The notes beneath the pieces are model-generated. The model made no database searches and was not told the origin of the DNA. It saw only the letters and a program-made list of their open reading frames with translations. Shown piece by piece: positions 37,408-48,787 of a DNA stretch of 64,000 nt. Both the position numbers and the translations under genes were made by a program. Every line of letters begins with the position of its first letter. Position 1 is the first letter of the stretch. This stretch comes from Sambucus nigra. Taxonomy: Eukaryota > Streptophyta > Magnoliopsida > Dipsacales > Adoxaceae. The DNA is taken from the NCBI GenBank assembly GCA_949130495.1, contig OX422211.1, forward strand, positions 448,518,719 to 448,582,718, written 5' to 3'.

Positions 37408-37408
37408 T
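37325..37408. repeat. GT microsatellite
   Basis: Nearly pure GT run with TATATATA and GTATGT interruptions. The cysteine-rich open frame through it is an artefact of the repeat. Confidence 0.95.
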
Positions 37409-37620
37409 ATATTCATTTTTTAATTCCCCTTACTTCATCATTAAATATTCTATTTTTGCATTTCAATTTTACATGTAAGTATTTATTTGGCATCAAATAT
37501 TCTATTAATGAAATACATGTATTCGTTATCCTTTTATAAATTTTTTTATATTAACAATGCGTTATATATTTTACCTATATTTTTGTAAGTATATTTGTAT
37601 TGCATTATATAATAAGGATT

Positions 37621-37775
37621 GCTCCGCGCACGGGACTAAAAATTAATTAAAAAGAATCATGTGTAGTTATTGCATTAATTACTCCTAAAATGAGAAATCG
37701 TTGACTTGACGATACCGCTTGGTTTCAAAACATCAACCAACTAAGTTTTAGCCCCGCGCGTTGCGTGGGCATGTT
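37621..37775. other. Two GC-rich hairpins in AT-rich DNA, Helitron-like
   Basis: CTCCGCGCACGGGACTAAA at 37622-37640 and GCCCCGCGCGTTGCGTGGGC at 37751-37770 stand out. The second folds into a stem of about 8 bp. Short GC-rich hairpins about ten bases before a CTAG-like end mark plant Helitron 3' termini; neither shows a clean CTRR end, so this is a weak call. Confidence 0.3.
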
Positions 37776-37965
37776 GAAATATTTTTTTATAAAAAAAACA
37801 ATGATTATTTAAAAAAAATATTATTGCTAATGTATATTTGTTTAAAAAAATACAATTGTTTAAAATGTAATTGTAATTATAAAGTATTTGTAAACAATAG
37901 TGTTATTTTTTACGGTTTTTTTATGATATAACTTTGAATTGTAAAATAATCAAATCTATGAAATA
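37776..37965. other. Intergenic AT-rich DNA
   Basis: Poly-A and poly-T rich sequence; nothing recognised. Confidence 0.4.
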
Positions 37966-38145
37966 AAATGGAGATAGATATTTGGTAGCATGAGCAGTGA
38001 ATAGAGTAGCAAAACTATCATGCCAAGTATAAAATGCAGATGGATATCTGGTGGAATGAACAATGAATAAACAAACCATTCTATGGTAGTATAAAATGCA
38101 GATAGATATCTGGTAGCATGAGAAGTGAATAAGATGGCAATAAAA
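37966..38145. repeat. Three tandem copies of a 62-66 bp unit
   Basis: Each unit has AGATRGATATYTGGTRG followed by CATGAGCAGTGAATA or a variant, at about 37971, 38037 and 38099. The array ends just before the LTR of element D. The minus-strand frame at 37921-38259 follows the repeat. Confidence 0.8.
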
Positions 38146-38153
38146 AAACACAT

Positions 38154-38422
38154 TGTTGATACAAAAATTAATCAGCTGACGTGGACCAGTTATGATAAGA
38201 CACGTGTCGTCCAACATGGCATAATTATATACACTAAGCAACTTAACATGGCGAGCCACTCAGTATACCGAGCTACTATTTGGGAAGACCAAACAACCAA
38301 GAGAGATTCAATGAATATTCTTATTATGTACCGATACATACGCCAATCTAATAACGGTGTATTGTCTATTCACATGGGCAACCCAAGGGCTAGAAATACA
38401 TTATAATACCCTCATAATGGAT
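38154..38422 (+). repeat. 5' LTR of element D, first part
   Basis: It starts TGTTGATACAAAAATTAATC. It has an ACGTGG and GACACGTGTC block near its start, shared in kind with the solo LTR on the minus strand at 27911-28467, and an AGAAATACATTATAATACCC promoter-like stretch near 38392. Element B follows at 38423. Confidence 0.82.
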
Positions 38423-40504
38423 TGTGGCCATACCTGGATATATCCCCCTTGCGTGGCGAGAGAGGATCCCTCAAGGTCCCGCACGTTCTTCTCGGGAGCG
38501 CTTCGGCCGGCGTTGGTGAATGAGGTGAAAAATGTCGAGAGATAGAGTCGTCAGTCTATTTTACTCAAAACAGACAAAAGAAAAGGGAGCCATCCCGAAG
38601 GACAACATCCAAAGACATACTGATACATACGAAATCAAAATGATTCGAAAAGGGTCCGGAGGCTAAGTTACGAAATGGGAAGGTGTTAGACACCCAGTCC
38701 GCCCTTACGGTCTCTCATGGGTTGTTGCTATTTTCCTTTATTTCCCCATGATATGTGTGCATATGTATATGTAGTGGAGAAAAGAATCATCGACTTGTAT
38801 CATAGAAGAGATAAAGCGAGTCATCCATAGGAATGTTCCTAAAAGTAATATTAGAAAATAGGATTTATGCGATTATCCTAGCGTCGATCATTATAAGGGA
38901 ATGATAACGCATGTGGAATAATACGCCATTAAGAACAAATATATATATATATATATATATGGAATTTAAGAGAGTTAAGTTTAAAGAATATAGAAAAATA
39001 GGAAAAAAGTAGAAAAAAGGACTCGAGTCTTGAATTTGACCCCGAGACGCCTACGTAACCTATAGAGGCATCAAAGTCCACGTAGTTCGTATGCAAAATG
39101 AGGGGTGAAATTTATCCCATGAATCCAATCGAGGAGTTCTCTTATATGGGTGTGTGAAAAAGTGTTTTAGTTGTGAGAAAAGTGTGAGAATTCCCGTTTG
39201 GAATTTATAAGGAAATCCTCTTTTTCTTGTTTTTTTTTGGGTTTTATTTGTATGAAAATAAGAGATGTGAAATAAAACTAAATAAAAAGATTATTAAGAT
39301 ATGTGAGATGAGAGAATAAAAGTGCTAAGTAATAAAACGAATTAATGTGAATTTAGGAGAATTTAAAGAGAGAGTTGAGAAAGTTGGACCTTCTTGAAGC
39401 TCTTGAGCTTGATCTTGGACGTTGGAGAGCATCCTTGCACTTGAATGATGATGGAGAGTACTTAATTCACCAAGTTTGATGAAAAAGGTGAAGGTTGAAA
39501 AGGGATTTGGATGTGGAAATCACGCTGACTTCGAGAGAGGTTTTCTGAGTTTGTTGAGAGTGATGGATCTCTGATTTTTTCCTCTTTTTTCTTTTTTTGA
39601 AATGAGGTTAGGCCCTCCTTTTTATAGGCCCAGGGCATTCTTAATTGGCATATCCCTATTCCTGCCAATCGGTAGGTGGGTTTAGGCACACTGCCGATAA
39701 GCAGGGATTGGAACTACCATTTAGCAGTGTCTTTCAAGTTCCTTTAGAAAATTGGTCGTAGAACGCGAACCGTTGATTCGAATCGTACACAGGATGAACC
39801 ATTAGAAAGGTATTTTAGAGACCTTCAAAAGTACTTTGGACTCCTCCCGGGTTTGGGAGTTGACTTTGGGTCAAATGTGGCTCAGAATTGCTCGTCGGTC
39901 CTTTGGATGAGGAAACTTCGGACGCAAAAGAATCATTTGTCTGCATGGTAAGTCAGAATCATGCACGGGCCAGATCATTAGAAAGGTTAGGAGATGTACT
40001 TCGACATTGCGAAGAGTTTGACCTGGTTCAGGGAGTTGAATTTGTTCAACCGGGGCCTGGAAGCGTTCAGTGACCTTTTAGAGTAAAATGGATCGTTCGT
40101 CCGTACTGTAAGTCAGAATCGTGCACGGGGCAGACCGTTGGAAAGGGATTTCAGTACCCTTTGAAGATTTATTTAGTATTGGTCGAGATGAAGAGTTTAA
40201 TTTGGTCAAACAGGACCTGGGAGAGCCCGGTGACTTCCTGATCGAGTTTCAGGGGATAACAGGTCGTTCGTTCGCACCGTAAGTCAGAATTACGCACGGG
40301 ATGGACCGTTGGAAAGGGAATTTAACTTCGAAGATTCATTCAGTCTCGATCGAGTTGAAGAGTTTGAATTTTGGTTAAATGGAGCTTGGGAGTGCCCGAT
40401 GGACTTTAGGTCAGTACCTCGAGTAGGAATTGGGTTTGTAATGATGAAGGGAGGTGATAGGGACCTAAGGAGAGGTTAGGGGGTATTAGAATGGTGTGTC
40501 TACA
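38423..40504 (-). repeat. 3' LTR of element B
   Basis: 2082 bp, TGTGGCCATACC to GTGTCTACA. Close to 58504-60674 throughout. It holds U3 subrepeats with GTAAGTCAGAATCGTGCACG cores (39770-40490), the inverted-repeat motif (39643-39674), a minus-strand TATA box (CCTATAAAAAGG, 39618-39629) and a short AT tract near 38940-38960. Confidence 0.9.
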
Positions 40505-41590
40505 GAGCCCCTCGATGGGTGAGTTTGGAACAATGATAGCCATCGAATAGACACCACATGATTCCTTTGAAAGAGGATGACCAGAGGGTCGAGGTCGATT
40601 CTGAGGACCCAAGGTTGATGATGATTGATTCTGCGAGCCGAAGACAATTCTGCGAGCTTGAAGATAAGGGTGACCGATTCTATGGGTTAAAGTCAATTCT
40701 GAGGCCTTAAAGATGAGGGTGACCGATTCAGTGGGTCGAGGCCAATTCTACGGGATTGATGATGAGGGTGATCGATTCTGTGGGTCGAAGTTAATTTTAC
40801 GAGCTTGAAGGAACATGCTGGTGATGGTATTAAAGTAAGTGATGACCAAAGCAATGATGGGGGTGACCAATTCTGCGATCGAAGCCAATTCTGAGGGCTT
40901 AGGTTGTGATGACCGATTCTGCGGGTCAAAGCCACTTCTGCGGGCTTAAGGATGAGATGATCAATTCTGTGGGTTGAAGCCAATTCTGCGGGCTTAAGGT
41001 GAGATGACCAATTCTATGGGCTTTAGGTGAGATGACTAATTCTGCGAGTCGAAGCCAATTCTGCGGGATTTAGGTGAGATGACCAATTCTATAGGTCGAA
41101 GCCAATTTTTCAAGATTAAGGATAAGATGACCAATTCTGCAGGTCGAAGCCAATTCTGCGGGTCAAAGCCAATTCTGCGGGCTTTAGTTGAGATGACCAA
41201 TTCTACGGGTTGAAGCCAATTCTGTGGGTCTAAGCCAATTCTGCGGGCTTAAGTTGACATGACCAATTCTGCAGGTCGAAGCCAATTCTGCGGGTCGAAG
41301 ACAATTCTATGGGTTTAAGTTGAGGTGACTAATTCTGCGGGCTTATGTTTAAAAGACCAATTATGTGGGTCGAAGCCAATCTTTCAGCTTTAGATGGGAT
41401 GACCAATTCTGTGGGCTTAAGGATGAGATGACCAATTCTGCTGGTCGAAGCCAATTCTGTGGGTCGAAGCCAATTCTACGGGATTTAGGTGAGATGACCA
41501 ATTCTGCGAGTCGAAGCCAATTCTACGGGATTAAGGATGAGATGACCAATTCTGCGATTCAAAGCCAATTATGTGGGCTTTAGGTGAGAA
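40505..41590. repeat. Tandem repeats in the 3' untranslated region of element B
   Basis: About 20 copies of a roughly 48-bp unit made of GACCAATTCTGCGGGTCGA and AGCCAATTCTGCGGGCTTA half-units, with some units missing one half. Same family as 1088-2400 in A but clearly diverged. The open frame at 41365-41583 (repeating DEMTNSA) is driven by the repeat. The start (40505-40520) reads GAGGGGCTC on the minus strand, the likely polypurine tract. Confidence 0.88.
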
Positions 41591-41987
41591 GTTCTTGGGG
41601 AACTCTACCGGGAAAATTACCTCATGATTTTGATTTGAGTTGGGGAGTTGATTGCTAGGGGAAATCCTTATGTCTTTCGGAGACTTTACCTGGGGAATAA
41701 CCAATCTGATGTTGGGGAAGCGATTAGGTGATCCAAAGTTTGGACGTATTTCTTGGAGATATTTGAGACCTTTTGGAAATAGGATATGATCCTGAAGTTT
41801 TGGATATTTTGGAGGTCCTCTGGGGACATCGCCGGGGAGATATTCTCTTGGGTTTTGAGAGTTCCGCTTGAGGAAGTGCAAAATTTTCTTGGTGAAAATC
41901 CTCTAAATCCTTTCTAGGATTTCTAGGAAATTTCTAAGGATTTTTCAGGTATTTTTCTGGAATTTTTGTACATAAGTTTAAGGGAGG
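41591..41987. other. Spacer upstream of the PMD gene, element B
   Basis: Non-coding. Short degenerate repeats around CCGGGGAGAT and CTGGGGAATA; aligns loosely with 2401-2890 of A. The minus-strand frame at 41531-41881 has no recognisable domain and no counterpart in A. Confidence 0.5.
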
Positions 41988-42160
41988 TGCCGGTCGGCAT
42001 GGTATCGAGAGTGATATTCGGTATTTGCATGGACTTTTAGGCTACCTCAAGAAGGTAAAGGGGCAGTACCAATCGGTAGGTGGGAGGTCAATGCCTTCTT
42101 GCCTTCTCTTTTTCTCTGATTTTCTTCTACGAATCATTCTAGCATTTCGATCTCTAAAAA
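41988..42160 (+). promoter_or_regulatory. Promoter and 5' leader of the PMD passenger gene, element B
   Basis: The inverted-repeat motif is at 41992-41999 (GGTCGGCA) and 42012-42023 (TGATATTCGGTA), spaced by 12 bases as in the LTRs. A further half-site, ACCAATCGGTAGGTGGG, is at 42068-42084. A CT-rich stretch (42090-42130) precedes the start codon at 42161. I see no clear TATA box. Confidence 0.55.
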
Positions 42161-42364
42161 ATGGCTGATTTTGTGAGCACTACGATACACCGGGAATGGT
42201 TGGTTGTTGATGACTGGGCAAACATGGAGTGGAGGGATAGGGTGCCTCTTGCCTTGGGGAGTGAGAATTCTTTTGACGCATTCGAGATGGTTGCAGATGA
42301 GCGTACCTTGCTGCGGGAGTCTTCACGTCATCGTTCTTCGAGGGTGGTGAACCCTGGTGGTTAT

Positions 42365-42448
42365 GTAAGTAAAATGACTTTTAGAATTCTCTCTTTTTGT
42401 GGTTTTCCTTTTTTCTTGGATTCTGACAAGGTTTTTATCTTTTGGCAG
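42365..42448 (+). other. Intron 1 of the element B PMD gene
   Basis: 84 bases, donor GTAAGT after GGTTAT and acceptor TTTTGGCAG before TCTGATG. T-rich interior. Its length is a multiple of three and it has no stop, so the frame reads through it; splicing is inferred from the sites. Confidence 0.72.
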
Positions 42449-43105
42449 TCTGATGTTTCTTTGTCGATTATGCGTGCCCGCAGGACGGCGGGGCTTAAGG
42501 ATGTCTGGGAGCATCTTCCACCTATGGTGCATTGGGTGATATCATCTGTAGGCTTTGGGAAGCTGGCGTTTGTGCTGGATGAGACACCTCGTTCGATAGA
42601 GATTTTATGTGCTCTGGGGGAGAGGTGGTGGGACACTACCCACACCTTTCATTTTAGTTTTGGGGAGATGACTGTGACTCTCAAAGATGTGCAGCAGCTA
42701 CTGGGGCTGGATTACGATGGAGAGCAGATAGAGGTGGATCTCTCTTTACAGGTGAGGCTGGAGGTGGCGTGGGTGGCGCTTGGTGATGTGGGGAGGATAG
42801 TATCTGGGGAATCCATCCGTTTGTTGATGCTGAAGGATGTTTTACTGAGTAGGGTGGTTGATGTGGAGGACGGGCTGAAGGTGAGGCAGATGACCCGGTT
42901 GTTCATTTTACTGGTGCTAGGGAGATTTGTGGTGGTGTCGGGCGGCGACATTGTCTACTTATGGTTCTTACCATACTTGAGAATGTTTCCGAACATCCCT
43001 CTCTATGATTAGGGGAGCCTGACTTTGGTGACCCTTTATTTTTTTCTGGATGTATTCAGCCGGTGCTGCCCGCAGTCTTTCACTGGAGCCATGTATCTTC
43101 TTGAG

Positions 43106-43192
43106 GTATTCTTTAATTTGCGAATTTTCCTTTCATGCATTTTTATTTTTCTTATGCGTCTCTTTTTGATTGCTGATTTTTATCTTTGGCAG
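43106..43192 (+). other. Intron 2 of the element B PMD gene
   Basis: 87 bases, donor GTATTC after CTTGAG and acceptor ATCTTTGGCAG before ATGTGG. It occupies the same position as 3383-3473 in element A, where flanking exons match but the interior does not. Confidence 0.82.
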
Positions 43193-44265
43193 ATGTGGTT
43201 TTATGAGGTGATTGGGTGTAATACCCAGCTGATCGCTCTGAAGGATGAGACTGTTGGGGACTTTTGTTGGTCGTATCGGTGGTGGAAGGCCAATCGGTAG
43301 TCGAGGAGGTCTCTATCTCTGGAGGCGGTGCGTCAGGTCTTGAATGGGCTGACCAGTGATAGGGTAAGACTTTTTTCTTCTTTGGTCCTGGTATTTATGT
43401 ACTCTGACTCTGTATTTGACTCATATCTTCTGGGGATTTTTCATATGACTTTTTACCCTTGGGGGATGACCGTTCAGGACACGGGGTTGACTGGAGTGAA
43501 TGCGCAGATGAGGCACTTGCTGGCGTATGAGTTTAGCCACTCTTGGTATCTCGGGGAGAGGGTGGTCCAACAGATTGCTGAGGAGGAGGTAGTGGTGCCA
43601 CCTGTGAGTCCCCTATGTCTATGAGGCGGGAGCAGCCGTTGACAGAGGATGCGAGGATCGCGGCAATGATTGGCGAGTCCTATCTTCTATACACCGATAT
43701 GGCTGTGCCGTATGATTATATGGACTTTGTGACGAGTTGGATGATGGATCCCAACATATATGATGCACTTACCTTCCATCCTACGGGTTTGATTCGACCA
43801 GTGGGGTCCTCCCACAGCGGTGGAGGTCCGTCGACATCTGCGATGGTGGCAACTTCAGAGGTCCCCTTTGTATGGTTGTATACTCCTTCATACAACATCT
43901 GGCAGGCTGATGGAGGGGTGGTGCCTATATTGTATCGTCTTCATGCGATGGACTCGGAGGACTTGGGCTTAATGAGGAGGTTCTTCGTCCTTTGATATAT
44001 CTTTCTGCCATTTTCCTTTCCTTCTTTTTGGTTTCTTTTGATCCTTTCTGCTTGATTTTTCCTTTCCTTGCAGCAAGTCTGGGTATCCACCACTTGGTTA
44101 AGGGATATCAGGGACTGGATATCTTCGGTGACTTTACATATTAGTGATGCGGTTCTTGTTCCTTCTTTCTTGGTGTCGTCTGCCTCATCCGAGGAGGAGT
44201 ATGGTTCAGGTAGCGGTGGTGCGTCATCTCGCCGTAGAGGAAAGAGAGAGCGTCGCAGGGATTGA

Positions 44266-44862
44266 ATATCTTAGGGAGAGAGGGGGAAGGGTAAGTGAAA
44301 GAGAGAGTGAGAATGTGGGTTCGAGCTGAGTCCCATTGTTTTTGCTTTTCTTTATTTTCCTACAAAATGATGTAAGGCAGAGAAATATCTATGCAATACA
44401 ATGAAGTTTTTTTTTATTATCTTCTATTAATGATGAATTAATGCATGCACATATGATTTTTACTTTGTTGCCGAGACCGTAAAAAGAAATATTTTTGGGG
44501 TTTTGAAAGAAATTTGTATTTAAAATGAGAATTTATATAAAGACGAGAAGGGGATTTTTGACATTCTGTTGAGAATATCAATTTATTTTAAGTTTTCTGA
44601 ATTTTGACAAAAAAGGAAAAAGGAAAATTTCTAAAAGTAGGGGGTTACCGATCAGCAAGCACCTTGCTCTGCCTATCAGCAGGTCAGTCTAGTCCCATCA
44701 ATTCAAAGCTTTGATTAGTACCCTCTCTAGCCTTTAGTACCCTGTAGGGTAGGATTTCCTTTGATTTCTGCAAGGGTTATTTCTCTTGTGGGAGTTTTCA
44801 AGTATAAAAGAAGGGTAAGAATGGAGTGTTTTCCTCACACCCCGACTTTCTTGTTCTGTGAG
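44266..44862 (+). promoter_or_regulatory. PMD gene 3' end and promoter of the DUF7745-like gene, element B
   Basis: Up to about 44420 this is the PMD 3' untranslated region (CAATACAATGAAG near 44394-44406). The inverted-repeat motif is at 44650-44657 (GATCAGCA) and 44670-44681 (TGCCTATCAGCA). A TATA box, AGTATAAAAG, is at 44801-44810, about 55 bp before the start codon at 44863. This separate promoter implies that the second gene has its own transcript. Confidence 0.65.
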
Positions 44863-45850
44863 ATGGCTCTCCCTGGTAGTATTGAGTTTGCCAACTACCT
44901 CGAGATTTTGGAGGTGATTTTATCCTACAACATCGACTACGATGCTTACAACATGCGTCGAATTTCTTTATGGTGCAATCGGTCCATAGAGTGGAACATG
45001 CTGATGGTGACGATACAATTCTGGTACCCTGAAGACCATGTATTCCGCTTTGGCTTGGAAGAAGTCTGTCCGACTTATGAGGAATTTTCTGTCATGTTGG
45101 TCTTAAATCCCAGCATTGCTGCGGCTCTGCCTGAGTTTTCCCGTTCTCCTTGAGAGTTTTTGGCTGGGCTTTTTGTATTTCGTCCTCAGCGGGTAGATCC
45201 TTGGTTACTGGAGGAATGATTTCTCTTCCAGCGGTGCCTTTGCAGGAGGTTGGTGATGCTGGATATGCCAGAGATGTCGTTTTAGGCTTGGTTTCAAAAA
45301 TTTTGCTGGTGACTGGGGAATTGCTCGTAGACCCACAACTAACAGCTATTACCTCATTGATGTCCTACCGTCGTAATCTTGCGGCGGTGATAATGGAGGA
45401 GACTTTAAATGGCCTGGATGCCTGGAAAGAAGGTCGTTCTAACTTTTTGAGGGGGAGCCCTGTGATGCTGTTCATGTGGTTATCTGAAAGATTTTGCCTG
45501 GTGACTCCTCCAAAATACCCTTTGTCGGCTATGCCCAACTTCTTTTCATGCCATTTCATCAGCGTAGGCTTGGATATTGAGAGCTGGGAGAACTAATTCT
45601 TGGAGCATGGGGCTCTAAATCTATACTGGTCAGTACCTTGGTGGGGACAACTGATGCCTATTCTGGAACTGGGAGAGTACCCATATGTCCAGCTGGTTGG
45701 TCTCAGACAGACCTCTTTCTATTTCCCTTGGCGGCTTCTACGCCAATTTGGCTGGGAGAAGATCATGCCACCTCGGACACTAGACTTATTTTCGGTAGAA
45801 GATCTGACAGAGCGTCTGCGCATGTGTCTTAGCTCTTTGTGGGAGATTTG
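44863..45850 (+). pseudogene. DUF7745-like passenger gene, element B copy, main part
   Basis: The start codon at 44863 was chosen because it sits after a TATA box and aligns with 12755 in A. Segments: MALPGSIEFANYLEILEVIL; FWYPEDHVFRFGLEEVCPTY followed by EEFSVML (the CPTxEEF landmark of the family); GELLVDPQLTAITSLMSYRR; LNGLDAWKEGRSNFLRGSPV; then YVQLVGLRQTSFYFPWRLLR followed by QFGWEK, a W...LRQFG landmark. A stop follows SRSP (45153) with a small deletion against A, and another follows ESWEN (45596). Function is unknown. The domain is common in plant proteins of uncertain role, often near mobile elements. Exon boundaries are unclear; the junction near 45290 differs between A and B. Confidence 0.68.
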
Positions 45851-45871
45851 ATGTCCGTCGACCCGTCCCTC

Positions 45872-45876
45872 TCAGT
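45872..45876. other. Target duplication TCAGT, left copy
   Basis: TCAGT here and at 48788-48792 flank the solo LTR perfectly. Confidence 0.92.
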
Positions 45877-48787
45877 TGTAATACCCCGTATTTTTATAGC
45901 TTTTAAATTTAGGGATTTATTAAATTTAATTGAGATAAATTATTTTAATTTTAATCCGGAAAGTTATTTTAAATATTTACTAGCGTGACGAGAGTTAGTA
46001 ATTATTGGAAATTTGTTGAATGTTACTGGATGAGTAGTAATATATGATATTTATTTTATAAAATTGTCACGTGTGAATAAAATAGCAATTATGGAAATTT
46101 AAGTCGGGACGCGCCCGTGTCGTGTCTGGACTAAATGTTGGTTAATAAAATTGAATAAATTATAAGTTTCTCGTATGGTCATTTTGAGTGCGTCAAAATG
46201 TTCGGAAGGGTCGAGATAGTCAGAAAAGTGTACCCGGGGGTTTAGTTTGGGTCTTGGGGAATTTTTAGGTTTAATTAGTACCCCGGGAGGGCATTTTGGA
46301 CATTTTGCTTTTTTAGGTAATTAAACCCACGAAATTTATTAGGTTATATCAGCCATTTGGAATGGTCTTTCAGGGTTAGAAGACACACAACCTTAGAACG
46401 GCCATTAGAGAGGAAGGTAGAAAGCTTTCCAAGCAATCCAAGGCCAAAAATTCATCCGGTTGCACCGCCACCACCACCGACGCGTAGATCGTGCGACGGG
46501 GAACGCAACCACATCAAATTCATCCACAAATCAGAACCTTGAAATCTACAGGCAAGTATTTATCTTGCTTAATTTCGTTAATGCATAATTCATGTTAGTC
46601 TAGGGATGATTAGGATGAGTTTCATAGAAGAAAACCCATGTTGGAGATAGGAAAAATTTCATGTAGTAATGATATATATGATAATCTGGAAACCCCTTCA
46701 TATGTAGAGGTTGTATTACGAAATTTGGAATTAATATGGATGAACGAATTGATGTTGATTAGGTTCTTTAATTGAAAATTTGGGAATTAGGGTTCTTACG
46801 AATTAATTTGGGGATTTCATGTAATCTAAATGATTTTTTATGAATTAATGATTCTAGGAAGTTATTAATGTTATATAATCATGATATTATTGATTGGGAT
46901 TGAAGAGGAGACGTTTGGGATTAAACTATAGAGGTTTTTAGGCTTAAAAATGGTGAAAAACGAATTTGCCAAAGGTAGAAGAAGAAAAAGTGCAGTTCGC
47001 GCGATGTCGCGCGAAGTCGTTTGAGCGAGATGTCAATGTTGTGTGAAGTCATTCAAGCGACACGTACAAGTCGTTCGAGCGAGAACCATTCTGGTTCGAA
47101 CGAGATTTTCTATTTTTAGGGAAATTCCTATTTCACCCCTATTTTAGAAATCGGTTAATTTGAGTGAGGAAAACCAGTATTCTAGGAATTCAGATTAGTA
47201 CAAAGTTTTTTTTTTGGGGTTGTGTAGGTGTGACGATTTCAGTATTTAGGACGGTGAGGTTACTTTAAAGATCACGAGAGGGAGGTAACCATAATAAACG
47301 ATATGAGTCCGTTATACGGAATAAGTGAGTAAAATGTCTTCAGAACAAGAAGTTATAATTATAGATTGTGGGTACACCAAATTGAGAAATGTGAATAAGT
47401 GTTGTATATATATGACTATGTGATTGTGCATATATTATAAATGTGTAAAAATCATACCCGCGCTACTTGCTATCCCTGAGGTTACCGCGCTGGGACAGTC
47501 TTATCTTGATGGGACCTTTATGAGGGATATTGACTCGTACCCTAGAAGATAGGAATCCTAGGTACAGGCTATCGGATCGATAGTCACGGTCCTAAGAGAC
47601 GCGAGGGTATGTACTGACCTCTTGGACTTGGAAACTATGCTTCGCCTCAATATTGTTTGTGTTTGTTCAATACAGTTCGAGAGTGATTCCGAACTTGTTT
47701 TTCCCTTAGTACGAGTGATACGGGGACTGGATAGCAGAGTATGCCCACACCATAATTTTTATGTGGGGTGCTGTTAGAATATATATATTACATGGGTATT
47801 ATATATATATATATATATATTAAATTCTGAAATATGTGAATTACCGTCTGTGTTTATGGTAAGTAAGATATGTATAATGATTTCAATTGAGAAATACGTG
47901 TTTTGAAAGTATAGTATATTACCGGGAAACTTTATTAGTAAATAAAGGTTAAATGGGAACTTTGTTTTTAAATGAAATCTACCTCTTAAACAATTGAATT
48001 CGTCAGTTTAAATCTTATGAGTAACCTAAGATAAGATAAGTTAAATCGTGGGGAAGGTTAGTGCGATAGATGTGCACATTAGAAGAGAGGTGAGAATTTC
48101 TCAAGGGAGTGCCACACTAATATGTTGTTGCATTGGCTAATAAACATTTTAAATACTTGCTAAACAAATTTTAAATCGTTTTTACAATCGGGCTCTGACC
48201 CGTTTAAATTTTCTTTCCCTCTTGTATATATATATATGTATGTATTACAGGTGCCCAGCCACATGGGCGTCTTGCATAGGATCCTTTGGAAGGAACGCGT
48301 TGCAGCTTAGGTGGGAGTTGCAGGCCTCTTGCTTAGACGACCTCATTTATTTGATTCTACTCCTAGCATTATTTATTCCAGTTGGGCATGTGTCTCCCTT
48401 TCCATTATTCAGTTGTTTCATAGGACATTGTTATTCATTTATTTCCAGTATTCACACTTTGGGATTTATTACTGTCAGGATGTTTTTTCTTTAAATTTTA
48501 ATGTTGGAATTACCTAGTTGGATGTTTAATTATTTGATTGTTTGTTCCGGTATAGTTGTTGTGTGATTCTTTAATTATGAATTTCGTAAAGTTTAAATGT
48601 TGGTTTATATAAATAAAATTTGGAATCTAATGTCTAAAATGGTTTTAACACTTAGCTTAATTATGTAGGGTGTTAAATTGGAAAAGTTATTTTTACGACA
48701 GTGATGCTAAGAATGAACCAACCGTTCACCTATTTATAATTTAATAAAGGACTGATCACACGGTATTTAATTAGGCGGGGTGTCACA
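45877..48787 (+). mobile_element. Chromovirus (Tekay/Del-like) solo LTR, 2911 bp
   Basis: TGTAATACCCCGTATTTT to GGCGGGGTGTCACA, flanked by perfect TCAGT duplications. No primer-binding site, coding region or second LTR lies between, so recombination between two LTRs removed the interior. It aligns with the truncated LTR at 27111 and the LTR at 27680. A CpG-rich cassette (GCGCGATGTCGCGCGAAGTCG, in parts) lies at 46995-47110. The insertion lies downstream of the frame of the DUF7745-like gene. Frames such as 46357-46542 and 48222-48494 are chance. Confidence 0.93.

Larger units (their letters stand above)
42161..44265 (+). pseudogene. Plant mobile domain (MAIN/MAIL-type) passenger gene, element B copy
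   Basis: Five exons: 42161-42364, 42449-43105, 43193-43363, about 43450-43992 and 44074-44265. The N-terminus is MADFVSTTIHREWLVVDDW. Exon 2 carries the family signature FGEMTVTLKDVQQLLGLDYDG, here given in parts: GEMTVTLKDV then LLGLDYDG. Exon 4 encodes FYPWGMTVQDTG and ARIAAMIGESYLLYTDM. Exon 5 ends in a basic RRRGKRERRRD tail, a possible nuclear signal. Stops follow PLYD (43012) and KANR (43300), there is a one-base shift near 43612, and one acceptor and one donor are lost, so it is a pseudogene. PMD proteins are plant nuclear factors linked to silencing and genome stability; PMD genes inside Gypsy elements have been reported, as I recall. Role here unknown. Confidence 0.82.

Noticed and set aside
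37330..37539. Cysteine-rich small protein frame (repeating CVC)
   Set aside because: It is the translation of a GT microsatellite and has no start context, homology or conserved neighbour.
38461..38545. Possible host gene exon near 38357-38545
   Set aside because: It crosses the boundary between D's LTR and B's LTR, so it cannot be one ancestral gene.
41365..41583. Repeat protein frame with DEMTNSA units
   Set aside because: The unit length matches the DNA tandem repeat; the array in A does not keep a matching frame, so it is a by-product.
40505..41590. CRISPR array
   Set aside because: Units follow each other without unique spacers and vary throughout; it is a tandem repeat in a plant retroelement.
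46357..48517. Genes inside 45877-48787
   Set aside because: The whole stretch is a solo LTR with exact target duplication; the frames are short and unshared with related LTRs.
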